Source: Clostridium bornimense
Lineage (GTDB): Bacteria > Bacillota > Clostridia > Clostridiales > Clostridiaceae
Assembly (NCBI RefSeq): GCF_018917145.1
Contig: NZ_JAHLOD010000012.1
Location: 1-64,000, forward strand
Reading direction: 5' to 3'
DNA length: 64,000 bases
Made by a program: the position numbers and the translations under genes. This document shows, piece by piece, positions 1 through 8,446 of this stretch (positions are counted from its first letter, which is position 1; each line of letters begins with the position of its first letter). The notes below the pieces were generated by a model. The model searched no databases. It saw only the letters and a program-made list of their open reading frames with translations, and was not told where the DNA came from.

Positions 1-141
1 GAGATTCAATTTTAACATAGAAATCAGGGGGTCGTTGTTTTTTTATACAAAAAAACTTCTAAAACCTTGATATATAAAGATTTTTAAAGAAAGAAGTGTA
101 AATAAACTTTACACTATCTTTTTTATATGGAAGGGAAAATT
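1..141. other. 5' edge, no complete gene
   Basis: AT-rich stretch before rng. All three forward frames close within the first 100 bases, so at most the last few codons of an upstream gene could be present, and I cannot tell which frame would be real. A T-rich run near 40-50 could be the tail of an upstream terminator whose stem I cannot establish. No convincing SigA promoter is visible, so rng may be read from upstream. Confidence 0.4.
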
Positions 142-1581
142 ATGAAAGAATTATTTATAGATAGGGATAAAGAAATACTTAGAATAGCTGTAAAAAATAA
201 AGGGAAGTTAGAAAAGTTATATATTGAAGAAGAAGAAAAGGAACCTATACAAGGGGAGATATATAAAGGTATAGTAAGAAAAGTTATACCGAATCTAAAA
301 AGTGCATTTGTTGATATAGGATTTAAGAAAAATGCTTATATGTATATAGATAATAAATTTAACAATAGTGGAATTAAAAATGGTGATGAAGTTATAGTAG
401 AAGTTTTAAAAGAAGGCACTAGAGAAAAAGGACCTAAGGTTACTACTATGATTTCAATACAAGGGAAATATGTAGTTTTAGATACTTCTTTAGATAGAAT
501 AAAGTTTTCCTCTAAGATTGATACAGAAATAGATAAAGATAGTATAGTAAAAGAAATAGTGAAGCCTAAAGATATAGGTGTGATAATAAGAACAAAAGCT
601 TTAGAATCATCAGTAAGTGACATTAATAAAGAGATAGGAATATTGTATGATATCTATAGTGATATCCTTAAAAAAGGACAATTTTCTCTAAAACCATCAA
701 AAATATATGATGGAGGAGGTACTATTGGCAAAGTTCTAAGAAATATTTTAGAGGAAGATGTAAAAATAATATTAAATGATAAAAAAGACTACGACAATGT
801 AATAGAAATGAATCTTTCTAAAAATTGTGATTTTTGTGATATTAATTATTATGAAGAAAATATACCGATGTTCGAAAAGTATGGAATAGAAAGTGAAATA
901 TTAAAGTTAAGAAATAAAAAAGTAAAGTTACCTTGCGGTGGTGATATAGTTATTGAAAAAACAGAAGCAATGACAGTAATAGATGTAAACACAGGTAAAA
1001 ATGTAAAAGGTAAAAATGTAGAAAAAGCTATTTTTGATACTAACGTAGAAGCGGCAAAAGAGATAGGTAGGCAAATTTTGCTTAGAAATATAAGTGGAAT
1101 TGTAGCTATAGATTTTATAAATATGACTTCAAAAAAATATAAAAAAATTGTTATTGATATACTAAGAGATTATCTTAAGGAAGATAATAGTAAGTTCTCT
1201 ATAGTAGATTTTAATGAGCTAAATATTGTACACATAAGTAGAATGAAAAAAGGAAAATCTATTTTAGAATATATCGATGAGAGATGCAGTGTTTGTCATG
1301 GTAAAGGAAGTGTATTGAAATTTTCATATCTAAAAATGCTTATGAAAAATGAAATAACTAGACAAATGAAAGAGTATTTGGTAAAAGAGTTTCATATTGC
1401 TGTAAATAAATCATATAAGGATATAATTGAAGATAAAAAACAAATACTTATTGATGAATATAAGAATATAGAATGCGATATTTATATTACATATACAAAT
1501 GAGGTTGATACATATAAAGTAGAACCTATAATTTTTGAAAATATGAGAAAAAAATTAGAAGATTTCAAAATAACGAAGTAA
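142..1581 (+). CDS. rng: Ribonuclease G/E family endoribonuclease
   Basis: 479-aa single-strand-specific endoribonuclease of the RNase E/G family, cytoplasmic, acting in rRNA maturation and RNA turnover. An S1-like RNA-binding region occupies about residues 35-100. The catalytic domain shows the two metal-binding aspartates with family spacing, D281 in IDVNTGK and D324 in AIDFINM (43 residues apart, as in RNase E D303/D346). The zinc-link cysteines C382 and C385 lie in CSVCHGKG. An ATG at 127 is in frame, but GGAAGGG at 129-135 lies 6 bases before the ATG at 142, so the later start is preferred. There is no long RNase E-type C-terminal scaffold, hence G rather than E. It precedes rplU, a typical clostridial arrangement. 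Confidence 0.93.
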   Translation: MKELFIDRDKEILRIAVKNKGKLEKLYIEEEEKEPIQGEIYKGIVRKVIPNLKSAFVDIGFKKNAYMYIDNKFNNSGIKNGDEVIVEVLKEGTREKGPKVTTMISIQGKYVVLDTSLDRIKFSSKIDTEIDKDSIVKEIVKPKDIGVIIRTKALESSVSDINKEIGILYDIYSDILKKGQFSLKPSKIYDGGGTIGKVLRNILEEDVKIILNDKKDYDNVIEMNLSKNCDFCDINYYEENIPMFEKYGIESEILKLRNKKVKLPCGGDIVIEKTEAMTVIDVNTGKNVKGKNVEKAIFDTNVEAAKEIGRQILLRNISGIVAIDFINMTSKKYKKIVIDILRDYLKEDNSKFSIVDFNELNIVHISRMKKGKSILEYIDERCSVCHGKGSVLKFSYLKMLMKNEITRQMKEYLVKEFHIAVNKSYKDIIEDKKQILIDEYKNIECDIYITYTNEVDTYKVEPIIFENMRKKLEDFKITK

Positions 1582-1586
1582 ACTTC

Positions 1587-1615
1587 TTTACAAGATATAA
1601 AAGTTATGTTAGAAT
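1587..1615 (+). promoter_or_regulatory. SigA promoter of rplU-prp-rpmA
   Basis: TTTACA at 1587-1592 and TAGAAT at 1610-1615 with a 17-base spacer, immediately after rng. Transcription would start near 1622 and give a leader of about 70 nt before rplU. Confidence 0.75.
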
Positions 1616-1621
1616 ATCGTT

Positions 1622-1690
1622 TGTAGACCGCACAGAAAAGGTTGAAACATTTATGTGCCTTTATGGCGAGACTGGATAGAGGAGGTGTAT
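1622..1690 (+). ncRNA. Candidate ribosomal protein L21 leader
   Basis: A short structured leader lies between the promoter and rplU. GCACA at 1630-1634 can pair with TGTGC at 1654-1658, followed by a conserved-looking GGCGAGACTGGATAG segment and the GGAGG ribosome-binding site. Position and length fit the L21 autoregulatory leader known upstream of rplU in Firmicutes. I identify it from context and this small stem, not from a covariance-model match. Confidence 0.55.
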
Positions 1691-1694
1691 TTGA

Positions 1695-2006
1695 ATGTAC
1701 GCAGTTGTTGTTACTGGTGGAAAACAGTATAAAGTTGAAGAAGGAAATACAATCTTTGTTGAAAAATTAGAAGCAGAGGTTGGTTCTACAGTTGAACTTG
1801 ACAAAGTTCTTGCAGTTAGCAAGGATGGTGAAATCAAGGTTGGTAAGCCTGTTGTTGAAGGAGCTAAAGTTGTTGCTAAGGTTGTTGCTCAAGATAAGGC
1901 AAAGAAGATTATTGTTTTCAAATATAAGCCTAAAAAGGATTATAGAAAGAAACAAGGTCATAGACAACCTTACACTAAATTAGTTATTGAAAAAATCGAA
2001 GCTTAA
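1695..2006 (+). CDS. rplU: 50S ribosomal protein L21
   Basis: 103-aa ribosomal protein L21, which binds 23S rRNA in the large subunit. The N-terminus [14 protein letters not shown] and the C-terminal basic stretch [15 protein letters not shown] are family signatures, and the length is normal. GGAGG at 1681-1685 sets the start. It is first in the rplU-prp-rpmA operon behind its own SigA promoter and putative autoregulatory leader. The prp gene follows after 2 bases, which suggests translational coupling. Confidence 0.98.
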   Translation: MYAVVVTGGKQYKVEEGNTIFVEKLEAEVGSTVELDKVLAVSKDGEIKVGKPVVEGAKVVAKVVAQDKAKKIIVFKYKPKKDYRKKQGHRQPYTKLVIEKIEA

Positions 2007-2008
2007 TT

Positions 2009-2335
2009 ATGATTAAGATTGATTTTCTAAAGCATTGTGACAAATTAATTTCTTTCAACATAAGTGGGCATGCGGGATTCGATGAATCTGGACGCGATAT
2101 AATATGTAGCGCTGTTTCAGTGCTTTCAGGTGCTGTTGTTAATGGTGTTACAGATGTATTAAAAATAGATGCACCTTATGATTTTAGTGATGGGCATATG
2201 ATTATGTCTCTTGATTCTTTAAGTAATGAAGAGATAGAAAAATGTCAGGTATTGATGGAAACAATGCTAGTCTCATTAAAAAGTTTAGAAGTAAATTATA
2301 AAGACTATGTAAATGTCCATATAAAGGAGGTGTAG
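2009..2335 (+). CDS. prp: Ribosomal-processing cysteine protease Prp
   Basis: 108-aa cysteine protease of the Prp (YsxB) family. In Firmicutes it removes the N-terminal extension of ribosomal protein L27, a step needed for functional ribosomes. The catalytic pair is visible as H21 in ISGHAG and C33 in DIICSAVS, 12 residues apart as in characterised homologues. The gene sits between rplU and rpmA, the diagnostic position. The substrate extension is present in the neighbouring L27 (see rpmA). The start is 2 bases after the rplU stop and has no strong Shine-Dalgarno of its own, so translation is probably coupled to rplU. Confidence 0.93.
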   Translation: MIKIDFLKHCDKLISFNISGHAGFDESGRDIICSAVSVLSGAVVNGVTDVLKIDAPYDFSDGHMIMSLDSLSNEEIEKCQVLMETMLVSLKSLEVNYKDYVNVHIKEV

Positions 2336-2339
2336 TGGA

Positions 2340-2642
2340 ATGTTTATCATTGACCTTCAGTTATTTGCTCACAAAAAAGGGGTAGGTAGCTCAAAGAACG
2401 GTAGAGATTCTGAATCAAAGAGATTAGGAACTAAATGCGCTGATGGAGAATTTGTTTTAGCTGGTAACATATTAGTTAGACAAAGAGGAACTAAGATTCA
2501 CCCAGGTACAAACGTTGGTAAAGGTGGAGATGACACTTTATTTGCTAAGGTTGACGGTATAGTTAGATACGAAAGAATGGGTAGAGATAAGAAAAAAGCA
2601 AGCGTATATCCAATCGCTGTAGAAGAAGCAATTAACGAATAA
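2340..2642 (+). CDS. rpmA: 50S ribosomal protein L27 with Prp-cleaved extension
   Basis: 100-aa L27, located near the peptidyl-transferase centre. It begins with the Firmicute-type extension MFIIDLQLF before the mature N-terminus AHKKGVGSS; cleavage between F9 and A10 is expected from work on Prp in staphylococci. The rest ([38 protein letters not shown]) is canonical. GGAGGTG at 2325-2331 supports the ATG. It is the last gene of the operon and is followed by an intrinsic terminator. Confidence 0.98.
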   Translation: MFIIDLQLFAHKKGVGSSKNGRDSESKRLGTKCADGEFVLAGNILVRQRGTKIHPGTNVGKGGDDTLFAKVDGIVRYERMGRDKKKASVYPIAVEEAINE

Positions 2643-2646
2643 CAAA

Positions 2647-2676
2647 AAGGCATCCTTATAGGATGTCTTTTTCTTT
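2647..2676 (+). terminator. Intrinsic terminator after rpmA
   Basis: AAGGCATCC (2647-2655) pairs with GGATGTCTT (2661-2669) with one G-U pair, loop TTATA, followed by a T-rich tail. It separates the ribosomal operon from obgE. Confidence 0.85.
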
Positions 2677-2768
2677 AATAGATTAAATAACTAATGTGAT
2701 AAGTTCATTAGTAAAAGACAATAATATTAATAGAAATACTAATACTAATAAAAGAGAGGTGACTTAAT

Positions 2769-4058
2769 TTGTTTATAGATAAAGCAAGGATCTTTGTTAA
2801 GTCAGGTGATGGTGGTAATGGTGCAATCTCTTTCAGAAGAGAAAAGTATGTTCCACTTGGAGGACCAGATGGAGGCGATGGTGGTAATGGTGGAAGTATC
2901 ATATTAGAAGTAGATACTAATATGACAACACTATTAGACTTCACATATAAGAGAAAGTATTCTGCTGAGAGAGGTCAAGATGGTGGAACATCTAAATGTT
3001 TTGGTAGAAAAGGTGAAGATTTAATCATAAAAGTACCAATGGGAACAGTAGTAAGAGAAGAAGAAAGTAATAAGATAATAGCAGATTTAGCTCACCCAGG
3101 AGATAGATGCGTTGTATGTAAAGGTGGGAAAGGTGGAAAAGGAAATGTACACTTTGTAACACCTACTAGGCAAGCACCTCATTTTGCAGAACCAGGTATG
3201 CCAGGGGAAGAAATGTTTATAAGACTAGAATTAAAACTACTAGCTGATGTTGGATTACTTGGATTCCCTAATGTAGGTAAGTCTACTCTATTATCTACAA
3301 TAAGTAAGGCAAAACCTAAGATTGCTAATTATCACTTTACTACATTAAAACCTAATTTAGGTGTAGTGGCACTTCCAGGAATAAATCCTTTTGTTATAGC
3401 TGATATACCAGGAATTATTGAAGGTGCGTCAGAAGGCGTAGGTTTAGGATTAGAGTTTTTAAGACATATAGAAAGAACAAGATTACTGATTCATGTTGTT
3501 GATATTAGTGGTATCGAAGGAAGAGATCCAATTGATGATTTTATCAAAATAAATGAAGAGCTAAAAAAATACTCTATTAAGTTATGGGATAGACCACAAA
3601 TTATTGCTGCAAACAAGAGTGATATGTTATATGATGAAGAAGTATTTATTAATTTCAAAAATAAATTAAAAGAAATGGGATATGATAAAGTATTTAAAAT
3701 TTCTGCAGCAACAATGTCAGGAGTAGAAGAGCTAATAAAAGTAGCAGCAGAAGAATTATCTAAGATACCTGTAGTTGATCTTGAGATAAATGAAGATGAA
3801 ATGTATATCCCAGAAGAAAAGAGATTTACTTACGATATAAGAGTAGAAGATTATGAAGAAGATAGTAAGGTATATATAATTGAAGGTACTTTTGTAGATA
3901 GATTACTATTAGCAGTTAATATTCATGATCCAGATTCATTAAGATATTTCCATAAGGTTCTAATGAAGAAAGGTATTATGACTGAACTTAGAGAAATGGG
4001 AATCAAAGATGGAGATATGGTAAGATTAAATGATTTTGAATTTGAATATCTATTATAG
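2769..4058 (+). CDS. obgE: GTPase Obg
   Basis: 429-aa essential ribosome-associated GTPase involved in 50S assembly and stress signalling. The glycine-rich Obg fold covers about residues 1-159 ([26 protein letters not shown]). The G domain has the P-loop GFPNVGKST near 165-173, DIPG near 215 and NKSD near 281. A C-terminal OCT domain spans about 345-429. The start is TTG at 2769, set by GAGAGGTGA about 7 bases upstream. The yhbY gene follows closely, with its ribosome-binding site overlapping the obgE stop. Confidence 0.97.
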   Translation: MFIDKARIFVKSGDGGNGAISFRREKYVPLGGPDGGDGGNGGSIILEVDTNMTTLLDFTYKRKYSAERGQDGGTSKCFGRKGEDLIIKVPMGTVVREEESNKIIADLAHPGDRCVVCKGGKGGKGNVHFVTPTRQAPHFAEPGMPGEEMFIRLELKLLADVGLLGFPNVGKSTLLSTISKAKPKIANYHFTTLKPNLGVVALPGINPFVIADIPGIIEGASEGVGLGLEFLRHIERTRLLIHVVDISGIEGRDPIDDFIKINEELKKYSIKLWDRPQIIAANKSDMLYDEEVFINFKNKLKEMGYDKVFKISAATMSGVEELIKVAAEELSKIPVVDLEINEDEMYIPEEKRFTYDIRVEDYEEDSKVYIIEGTFVDRLLLAVNIHDPDSLRYFHKVLMKKGIMTELREMGIKDGDMVRLNDFEFEYLL

Positions 4059-4066
4059 GAGGCAAT

Positions 4067-4357
4067 ATGATAACAAGTAAGCAAAGAAGTTATTTAAGAT
4101 CATTATCAAATAATATAACACCTATATTTCAAATAGGTAAGGGTGGTATAGATGATAATATGTTACAAGCTATAGATTCTGCACTAGAGGCTAGAGAATT
4201 AATAAAAATTTCTATATTGAATAATTCAGATTATGGAGCTAGAGAAGCTAGCGATGAAATATGTAAAAAATTAAAATGTGAGGGAGTTCAAGCTATAGGT
4301 AAAAAAATAGTACTTTATAAACAAAGCTCTAAAAAACCTGTAATTGAATTACCATAA
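4067..4357 (+). CDS. yhbY: CRM-domain ribosome assembly protein YhbY
   Basis: 96-aa single CRM-domain RNA-binding protein that associates with pre-50S particles. The family features LRSLSNNITPIFQIGKGGI (GxGG loop) and the basic C-terminal helix are visible. Its ribosome-binding site TAGGAGGC overlaps the obgE stop codon, so expression with obgE is likely. The same obg-yhbY-nadD order is common in Firmicutes. Confidence 0.93.
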   Translation: MITSKQRSYLRSLSNNITPIFQIGKGGIDDNMLQAIDSALEARELIKISILNNSDYGAREASDEICKKLKCEGVQAIGKKIVLYKQSSKKPVIELP

Positions 4358-4390
4358 TATAAGAAGTTTGTTTTGTGAGGAGTGATTAGT

Positions 4391-5566
4391 ATGAAAAAGG
4401 CTATATTTGGAGGAACTTTTGATCCATTACATATAGGACATATAAATATAGCTTTTGAAGCATTGTATTTACTTCATTTAGATGAAGTGATATTTGTACC
4501 TACTGGAAATCCTCCTCATAAAAAGCACATAACTAGTAATTATCATAGGGTTAATATGATAAAAGGGACAATAGATAAATATGATAAATTATCTTTAAGT
4601 ACTTATGAAGTTGAAAAAAAAGATAAATCTTATACTTATGAAACTTTAGAATACTTCAAAAATTCAGAAAAAGATGTAGAATGGTATTTTATAGTAGGAG
4701 AAGATTGTTTATTAGATATTGAAAAATGGAAAAATCCAGATAAGGTATTAGGATATGCTACTTTAGTTGTTTTTAAGAGAACAGACAAAAATAATGACAA
4801 GTTAAAAGAGTATAAAGAGATTATTGAAAAAAAGTATGACACAAATATAATATTACTTAACAATAAAGTTATAGATATATCTTCTACATTTATTAGAAAA
4901 TCTATAAATCAGAATCATGAAGTTTCTTTTTTATTACCTTCATTTGTAATGGAGTATATAAAAAAATTTAAACTTTATGAAAAGGGGGATACGCTTATTT
5001 TAAAAGAAAAAATAAAAAGTTTATTAAAGGATACCCTAAATACAGATAGATATAATCATACAATGAGGGTAGTAGATGAAGCAAAAAAATTAGCGGTATT
5101 ATATGGAGTTGATGAGGAAAAGGCTGAAATTGCAGCGTTGACTCATGATTGTGCTAAAAATATGAGCTATAATGAGTTAAGAGAAATCTGTGAAAAAGGA
5201 AATATTATATTTACAGAAGATGATTTCAATAGTAAACCTATTTGGCATGCTTATGCAGCTGCTGTAATAGCTAAGGAAAAGTTTAATATAAATGATGAAG
5301 AGATTATAAATGCAGTTAAGTATCACACTACTGGTAGAAAAAATATGACACTACTAGAAAAAATAATTTATTTAGCTGATTATATTGAGCCAGGAAGAAC
5401 TTTTGAAAAAATTCAAGAAGTTAGAACATTAGCATATGATAAAGATATTGATGAAGCAATGATAAAGGCAATAAACAACACAATAGAATTTTTAATGAGT
5501 AAAAGAAGCATTATACATAAAAGTACAATAGAAGCTAGAAATTATTTAATTATAAATACAAAGTAG
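4391..5566 (+). CDS. nadD: NadD-YqeK fusion: NaMN adenylyltransferase plus HD phosphohydrolase
   Basis: 391-aa fusion of two proteins that are separate in Bacillus subtilis. Residues 1 to about 198 form NadD, the nicotinate-mononucleotide adenylyltransferase of NAD synthesis, with the nucleotidyltransferase motif GGTFDPLHIGH and the C-terminal ISSTFIR motif. From about residue 205 the YqeK HD domain follows (RYNHTMRV, LTHDCAKN, WHAYAAA, KYHTTGR, YLADYIEPGR); YqeK proteins hydrolyse diadenosine tetraphosphate. GAGGAGTG at 4376-4383 selects the ATG at 4391 over an in-frame GTG at 4382. Inside the linker, AAGGGGGA at 4982-4989 looks like a leftover ribosome-binding site, but no ATG, GTG or TTG follows it at the right distance. 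Confidence 0.92.
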   Translation: MKKAIFGGTFDPLHIGHINIAFEALYLLHLDEVIFVPTGNPPHKKHITSNYHRVNMIKGTIDKYDKLSLSTYEVEKKDKSYTYETLEYFKNSEKDVEWYFIVGEDCLLDIEKWKNPDKVLGYATLVVFKRTDKNNDKLKEYKEIIEKKYDTNIILLNNKVIDISSTFIRKSINQNHEVSFLLPSFVMEYIKKFKLYEKGDTLILKEKIKSLLKDTLNTDRYNHTMRVVDEAKKLAVLYGVDEEKAEIAALTHDCAKNMSYNELREICEKGNIIFTEDDFNSKPIWHAYAAAVIAKEKFNINDEEIINAVKYHTTGRKNMTLLEKIIYLADYIEPGRTFEKIQEVRTLAYDKDIDEAMIKAINNTIEFLMSKRSIIHKSTIEARNYLIINTK

Positions 5567-5576
5567 GTGTGTATTA

Positions 5577-6965
5577 ATGAATAGTAAATGGGGAAGAGTA
5601 TTAAGAAATATTTTAGTCATTATGATGGTTATAATAGGTAGTATAGGATCAGCAGTAACATATCTTTATTCAGGATTTGTATTTAAAACTGATGTATATG
5701 GATCGTCAGATACAAAGAAGGAAGAAGATATTCCTAAGATAACAGATCCTGTAAATATCCTTATTGCTGGTGTAGATATAGGAACTCCAGGTGGAGAAAG
5801 TGGATCAGAATCTAATCCGCAAAGAACTGATACAATTATGGTTGCACATTATGAACCATCTTTAGATGAGATGTCAGTAATTTCAATACCTAGAGATACT
5901 AAGGTATATAGCAAGAGACAAAATTGTTATATTAAAATTACCGAAGTTCATGCATATGGAGATTTGCATAACTCAGGGATACAAGATTTAGAAGAAGCTG
6001 TTGAAGATTTATTAGGAATAAATATTAATTATTATATGAAAATAGATTATAGTGGATTTCATAAAATGATTGATGCTATAGGTGGGGTAACTGTTACGAT
6101 ACCTCAAACAATGATATATGATGATCCAGTTCAAGATCTACATATTAACTTTACAAAAGGTGATGTAGTGACATTAAATGGACAAAAAGCAGAAGAGTTT
6201 TTCAGATGGAGAAAAAATAATGATGGAATAGCCAATGAAAAAGATGGCGGAGATTTAAGTAGAATTGACAATCAAGTTGTATTTATTAAAGCTTTTATAG
6301 AAAAAGTAGCATCTTCTAGTATAATTACTAAGATTCCAGGACTAATACAGTCTCTTAGTAATGTTTTATATACTAATATGGATGGAGATTATATACTAAA
6401 ATATGCATTGAATTTTGCTAAGTTAGGAGTAGATAAAGTTCAATTTGCCACACTTAGAGGAGATACACCTCCTTGGAAACCAGGAGAAGCTTCATATTTC
6501 ATTTATTATCCTGAGTGGAACAGAGATATTTTACAAGCTTTAAATGGAAAACAATTTTTTAGTAGATATGATAAAAAGGTGAAGATTATAAATAAATCTT
6601 CAGATTCTGGTATTGGGAATAAACTTAAAACTATATTAGTTAACGATTACTCATATAATAGATACAATATTAATATAGAAAATACTTCTGATGATGTAGC
6701 AGAAAATACTTCATTAGATGTTTATGGAATAGAAGAAAAATATGACAATCTATTAAAAGATGATTTTTTAACTGATGTCATAAAAAATAATGATAAATCG
6801 GAAGATATAGAATATGATATGATAATAACTTTAGGGAATGATAGTATTAATGTAATTAACAACTATAACCTTAAAGAAAAAGTTGTTACTACTGATAGTG
6901 AAGGTGAAACAAGTAATGGTTACAGTAATAGCAGTGGTTACAACAGTAGTAGTGGTAATAACTAG
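5577..6965 (+). CDS. LytR-CpsA-Psr family cell-wall glycopolymer ligase
   Basis: 462-aa LCP-family membrane enzyme expected to transfer undecaprenyl-linked glycopolymers (teichoic acid or capsule) to peptidoglycan on the outer face of the membrane. One N-terminal transmembrane segment spans about residues 9-31. The LCP domain shows QRTDTIMVAHY, VISIPRDTKV and DYSGFHKMIDAIGGV, with the conserved RTD and PRDT arginines. A LytR_C-type domain follows at about 335-430, ending in a Ser/Asn/Gly-rich tail. The start at 5577 has GTAGGTGTG upstream, 10 bases after nadD-yqeK. The gene rsfS, often found next in clostridia, is not present here. Confidence 0.9.
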   Translation: MNSKWGRVLRNILVIMMVIIGSIGSAVTYLYSGFVFKTDVYGSSDTKKEEDIPKITDPVNILIAGVDIGTPGGESGSESNPQRTDTIMVAHYEPSLDEMSVISIPRDTKVYSKRQNCYIKITEVHAYGDLHNSGIQDLEEAVEDLLGININYYMKIDYSGFHKMIDAIGGVTVTIPQTMIYDDPVQDLHINFTKGDVVTLNGQKAEEFFRWRKNNDGIANEKDGGDLSRIDNQVVFIKAFIEKVASSSIITKIPGLIQSLSNVLYTNMDGDYILKYALNFAKLGVDKVQFATLRGDTPPWKPGEASYFIYYPEWNRDILQALNGKQFFSRYDKKVKIINKSSDSGIGNKLKTILVNDYSYNRYNINIENTSDDVAENTSLDVYGIEEKYDNLLKDDFLTDVIKNNDKSEDIEYDMIITLGNDSINVINNYNLKEKVVTTDSEGETSNGYSNSSGYNSSSGNN

Positions 6966-7047
6966 TAGCAATAATATTACTACTAATAAAATAGTATTTG
7001 ATGTATAATATACTTATCAACAAAATAAATTTTAAGGGGGAAATAAA

Positions 7048-7434
7048 ATGGAAAAGGAAATAATAAGTACTATTAATGCACCGGCAGCAATAGGACCATA
7101 TTCACAAGCAATAAAAGTAGGGAACTTAGTATTTACATCAGGTCAAATACCGCTAATACCAAGTACTGGAGAGTTGGTTAAGTATGACATAAAAAAGGCT
7201 ACTGTACAATGCTTAGAAAATATAAAGGCAATTTTAGATGAAGCAGGTACATCTTTTGATAAGGTTGTAAAAACAATGGTATTTTTAAGAGATATGGAAG
7301 ATTTTGAAGATATGAATGAAATATATTCAAAGTATTTTGCAGTAAAACAGCCAGCAAGATCATGTGTTCAAGTGGCTAAATTGCCTAAAAATGCTCCAAT
7401 TGAAATAGAGGTTATTGCATTAGTTACAGAATAG
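7048..7434 (+). CDS. ridA: RidA family enamine/imine deaminase
   Basis: 128-aa RidA (YjgF/YER057c) protein that hydrolyses reactive enamine/imine intermediates, such as 2-aminoacrylate produced by PLP enzymes. Typical segments are [25 protein letters not shown] near the N-terminus and the arginine in [13 protein letters not shown] that binds the substrate carboxylate. AAGGGGGA upstream sets the start. It is followed by its own terminator, so it is probably monocistronic. It could help protect the branched-chain amino-acid enzymes encoded later in the window, but that is only an inference. Confidence 0.93.
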   Translation: MEKEIISTINAPAAIGPYSQAIKVGNLVFTSGQIPLIPSTGELVKYDIKKATVQCLENIKAILDEAGTSFDKVVKTMVFLRDMEDFEDMNEIYSKYFAVKQPARSCVQVAKLPKNAPIEIEVIALVTE

Positions 7435-7446
7435 AAATAAAAACTG

Positions 7447-7488
7447 GTCTGTGTTAGAATATTAAAGTTCTTAGCACAGACTTTTTTT
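7447..7488 (+). terminator. Intrinsic terminator after ridA
   Basis: GTCTGTG (7447-7453) pairs with CACAGAC (7475-7481), extended inward by a few weaker pairs, then seven T residues. The ribosome-binding site of the next gene follows directly. Confidence 0.85.
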
Positions 7489-7499
7489 AAGGAGGAAAC

Positions 7500-8393
7500 A
7501 TGAGCAACTTTATAAGTTATATAGTAGATGAAGCAGATAATGGAGATAAAATTAGAAATTATTTAAAGTATAAATGTAATTTATCATCAAGATTTTGTAG
7601 AAGTGCTGCATTAAATAAAAACATTTTAGTTAATGGTGAAGTGGTGAAATTATCATATATATTAAAAGCAGGAGACAAAATTGAAATAAATTTAAAAAAG
7701 GAAGAAAGTCAAGATATTGCAGCAGAAAAGATGGATTTAGATATAATATATGAAGATAATGATATTATTATTATAAATAAGCCACCGAATCTTGTTGTGC
7801 ATCCAACTAAATCTCATCAAAGTGGTACACTAGCAAATGGGGTGTTATATCATTTTAGAGAAAACGGGGATAGTTCTATAGTAAGACTAGTTTCTAGATT
7901 AGATATGAATACATCAGGACTTATAATTATAGCAAAAAATCAATTTTCTCATATGGCTTTACAAAGAGAGATGACAGACGGCAATGTTGATAAGATTTAT
8001 AGAGCAATATGTCATAATACGATGAATGAAAAGGAAGGTACAATAGATTTACCTATATATGCTTCAGAGGAATCAAAGCCAAGACGTATTGTTGATGAGA
8101 GAGGACAAAGAAGTATAACTCATTTTAAAGTTATTGAGGAATTAAAGGATGCCACATATATTGAGTTAAAATTAGAAACAGGCAGGACTCATCAAATAAG
8201 AGTACATTTAGCTTATAATGGTTGCCCAATATTTAGTGATAACTTATATGGTAAAGAAGAAAAAGAGTATATAGGAAGACAAAGTTTACATGCATATAAA
8301 TTAAGATTTAATCATCCTAAGACTGGTGAAAAAATGGAATTTGTTGCTCCAATTCCTGAAGATATGCTTAGTTTGTTAGAGAAGCTTAAGTAG
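7500..8393 (+). CDS. RluA/RluD-family pseudouridine synthase
   Basis: 297-aa pseudouridine synthase. An S4 RNA-binding domain covers about residues 12-80. The catalytic domain starts with IIYEDNDIIIINKPPNLVVHP and carries the active-site aspartate D135 in SRLDMNTSGL. ETGRTHQIRVHL is the second family motif. RluD homologues modify helix 69 of 23S rRNA, but the exact target of this paralogue cannot be read from sequence. AAGGAGGAAAC gives an unambiguous start. It lies between the ridA terminator and comEA. Confidence 0.92.
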   Translation: MSNFISYIVDEADNGDKIRNYLKYKCNLSSRFCRSAALNKNILVNGEVVKLSYILKAGDKIEINLKKEESQDIAAEKMDLDIIYEDNDIIIINKPPNLVVHPTKSHQSGTLANGVLYHFRENGDSSIVRLVSRLDMNTSGLIIIAKNQFSHMALQREMTDGNVDKIYRAICHNTMNEKEGTIDLPIYASEESKPRRIVDERGQRSITHFKVIEELKDATYIELKLETGRTHQIRVHLAYNGCPIFSDNLYGKEEKEYIGRQSLHAYKLRFNHPKTGEKMEFVAPIPEDMLSLLEKLK

Positions 8394-8402
8394 AAATTGA
8401 TT

Positions 8403-8446
8403 AAAATCACTTTTTATGGATATTACTTAAAGTAAGGAGTGATTTT
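8403..8446 (+). promoter_or_regulatory. Hairpin masking the comEA ribosome-binding site
   Basis: AAAATCACT (8403-8411) is a perfect complement of AGTGATTTT (8438-8446), which ends directly before the comEA ATG and includes part of AAGGAGTG. A smaller stem, TTAC/GTAA at 8423-8435, sits inside. There is no U-run after the stem, so it is a poor terminator. A weak promoter-like pair, TTGATT 8397-8402 and TATTAC 8421-8426, would initiate inside the hairpin. Confidence 0.5.
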
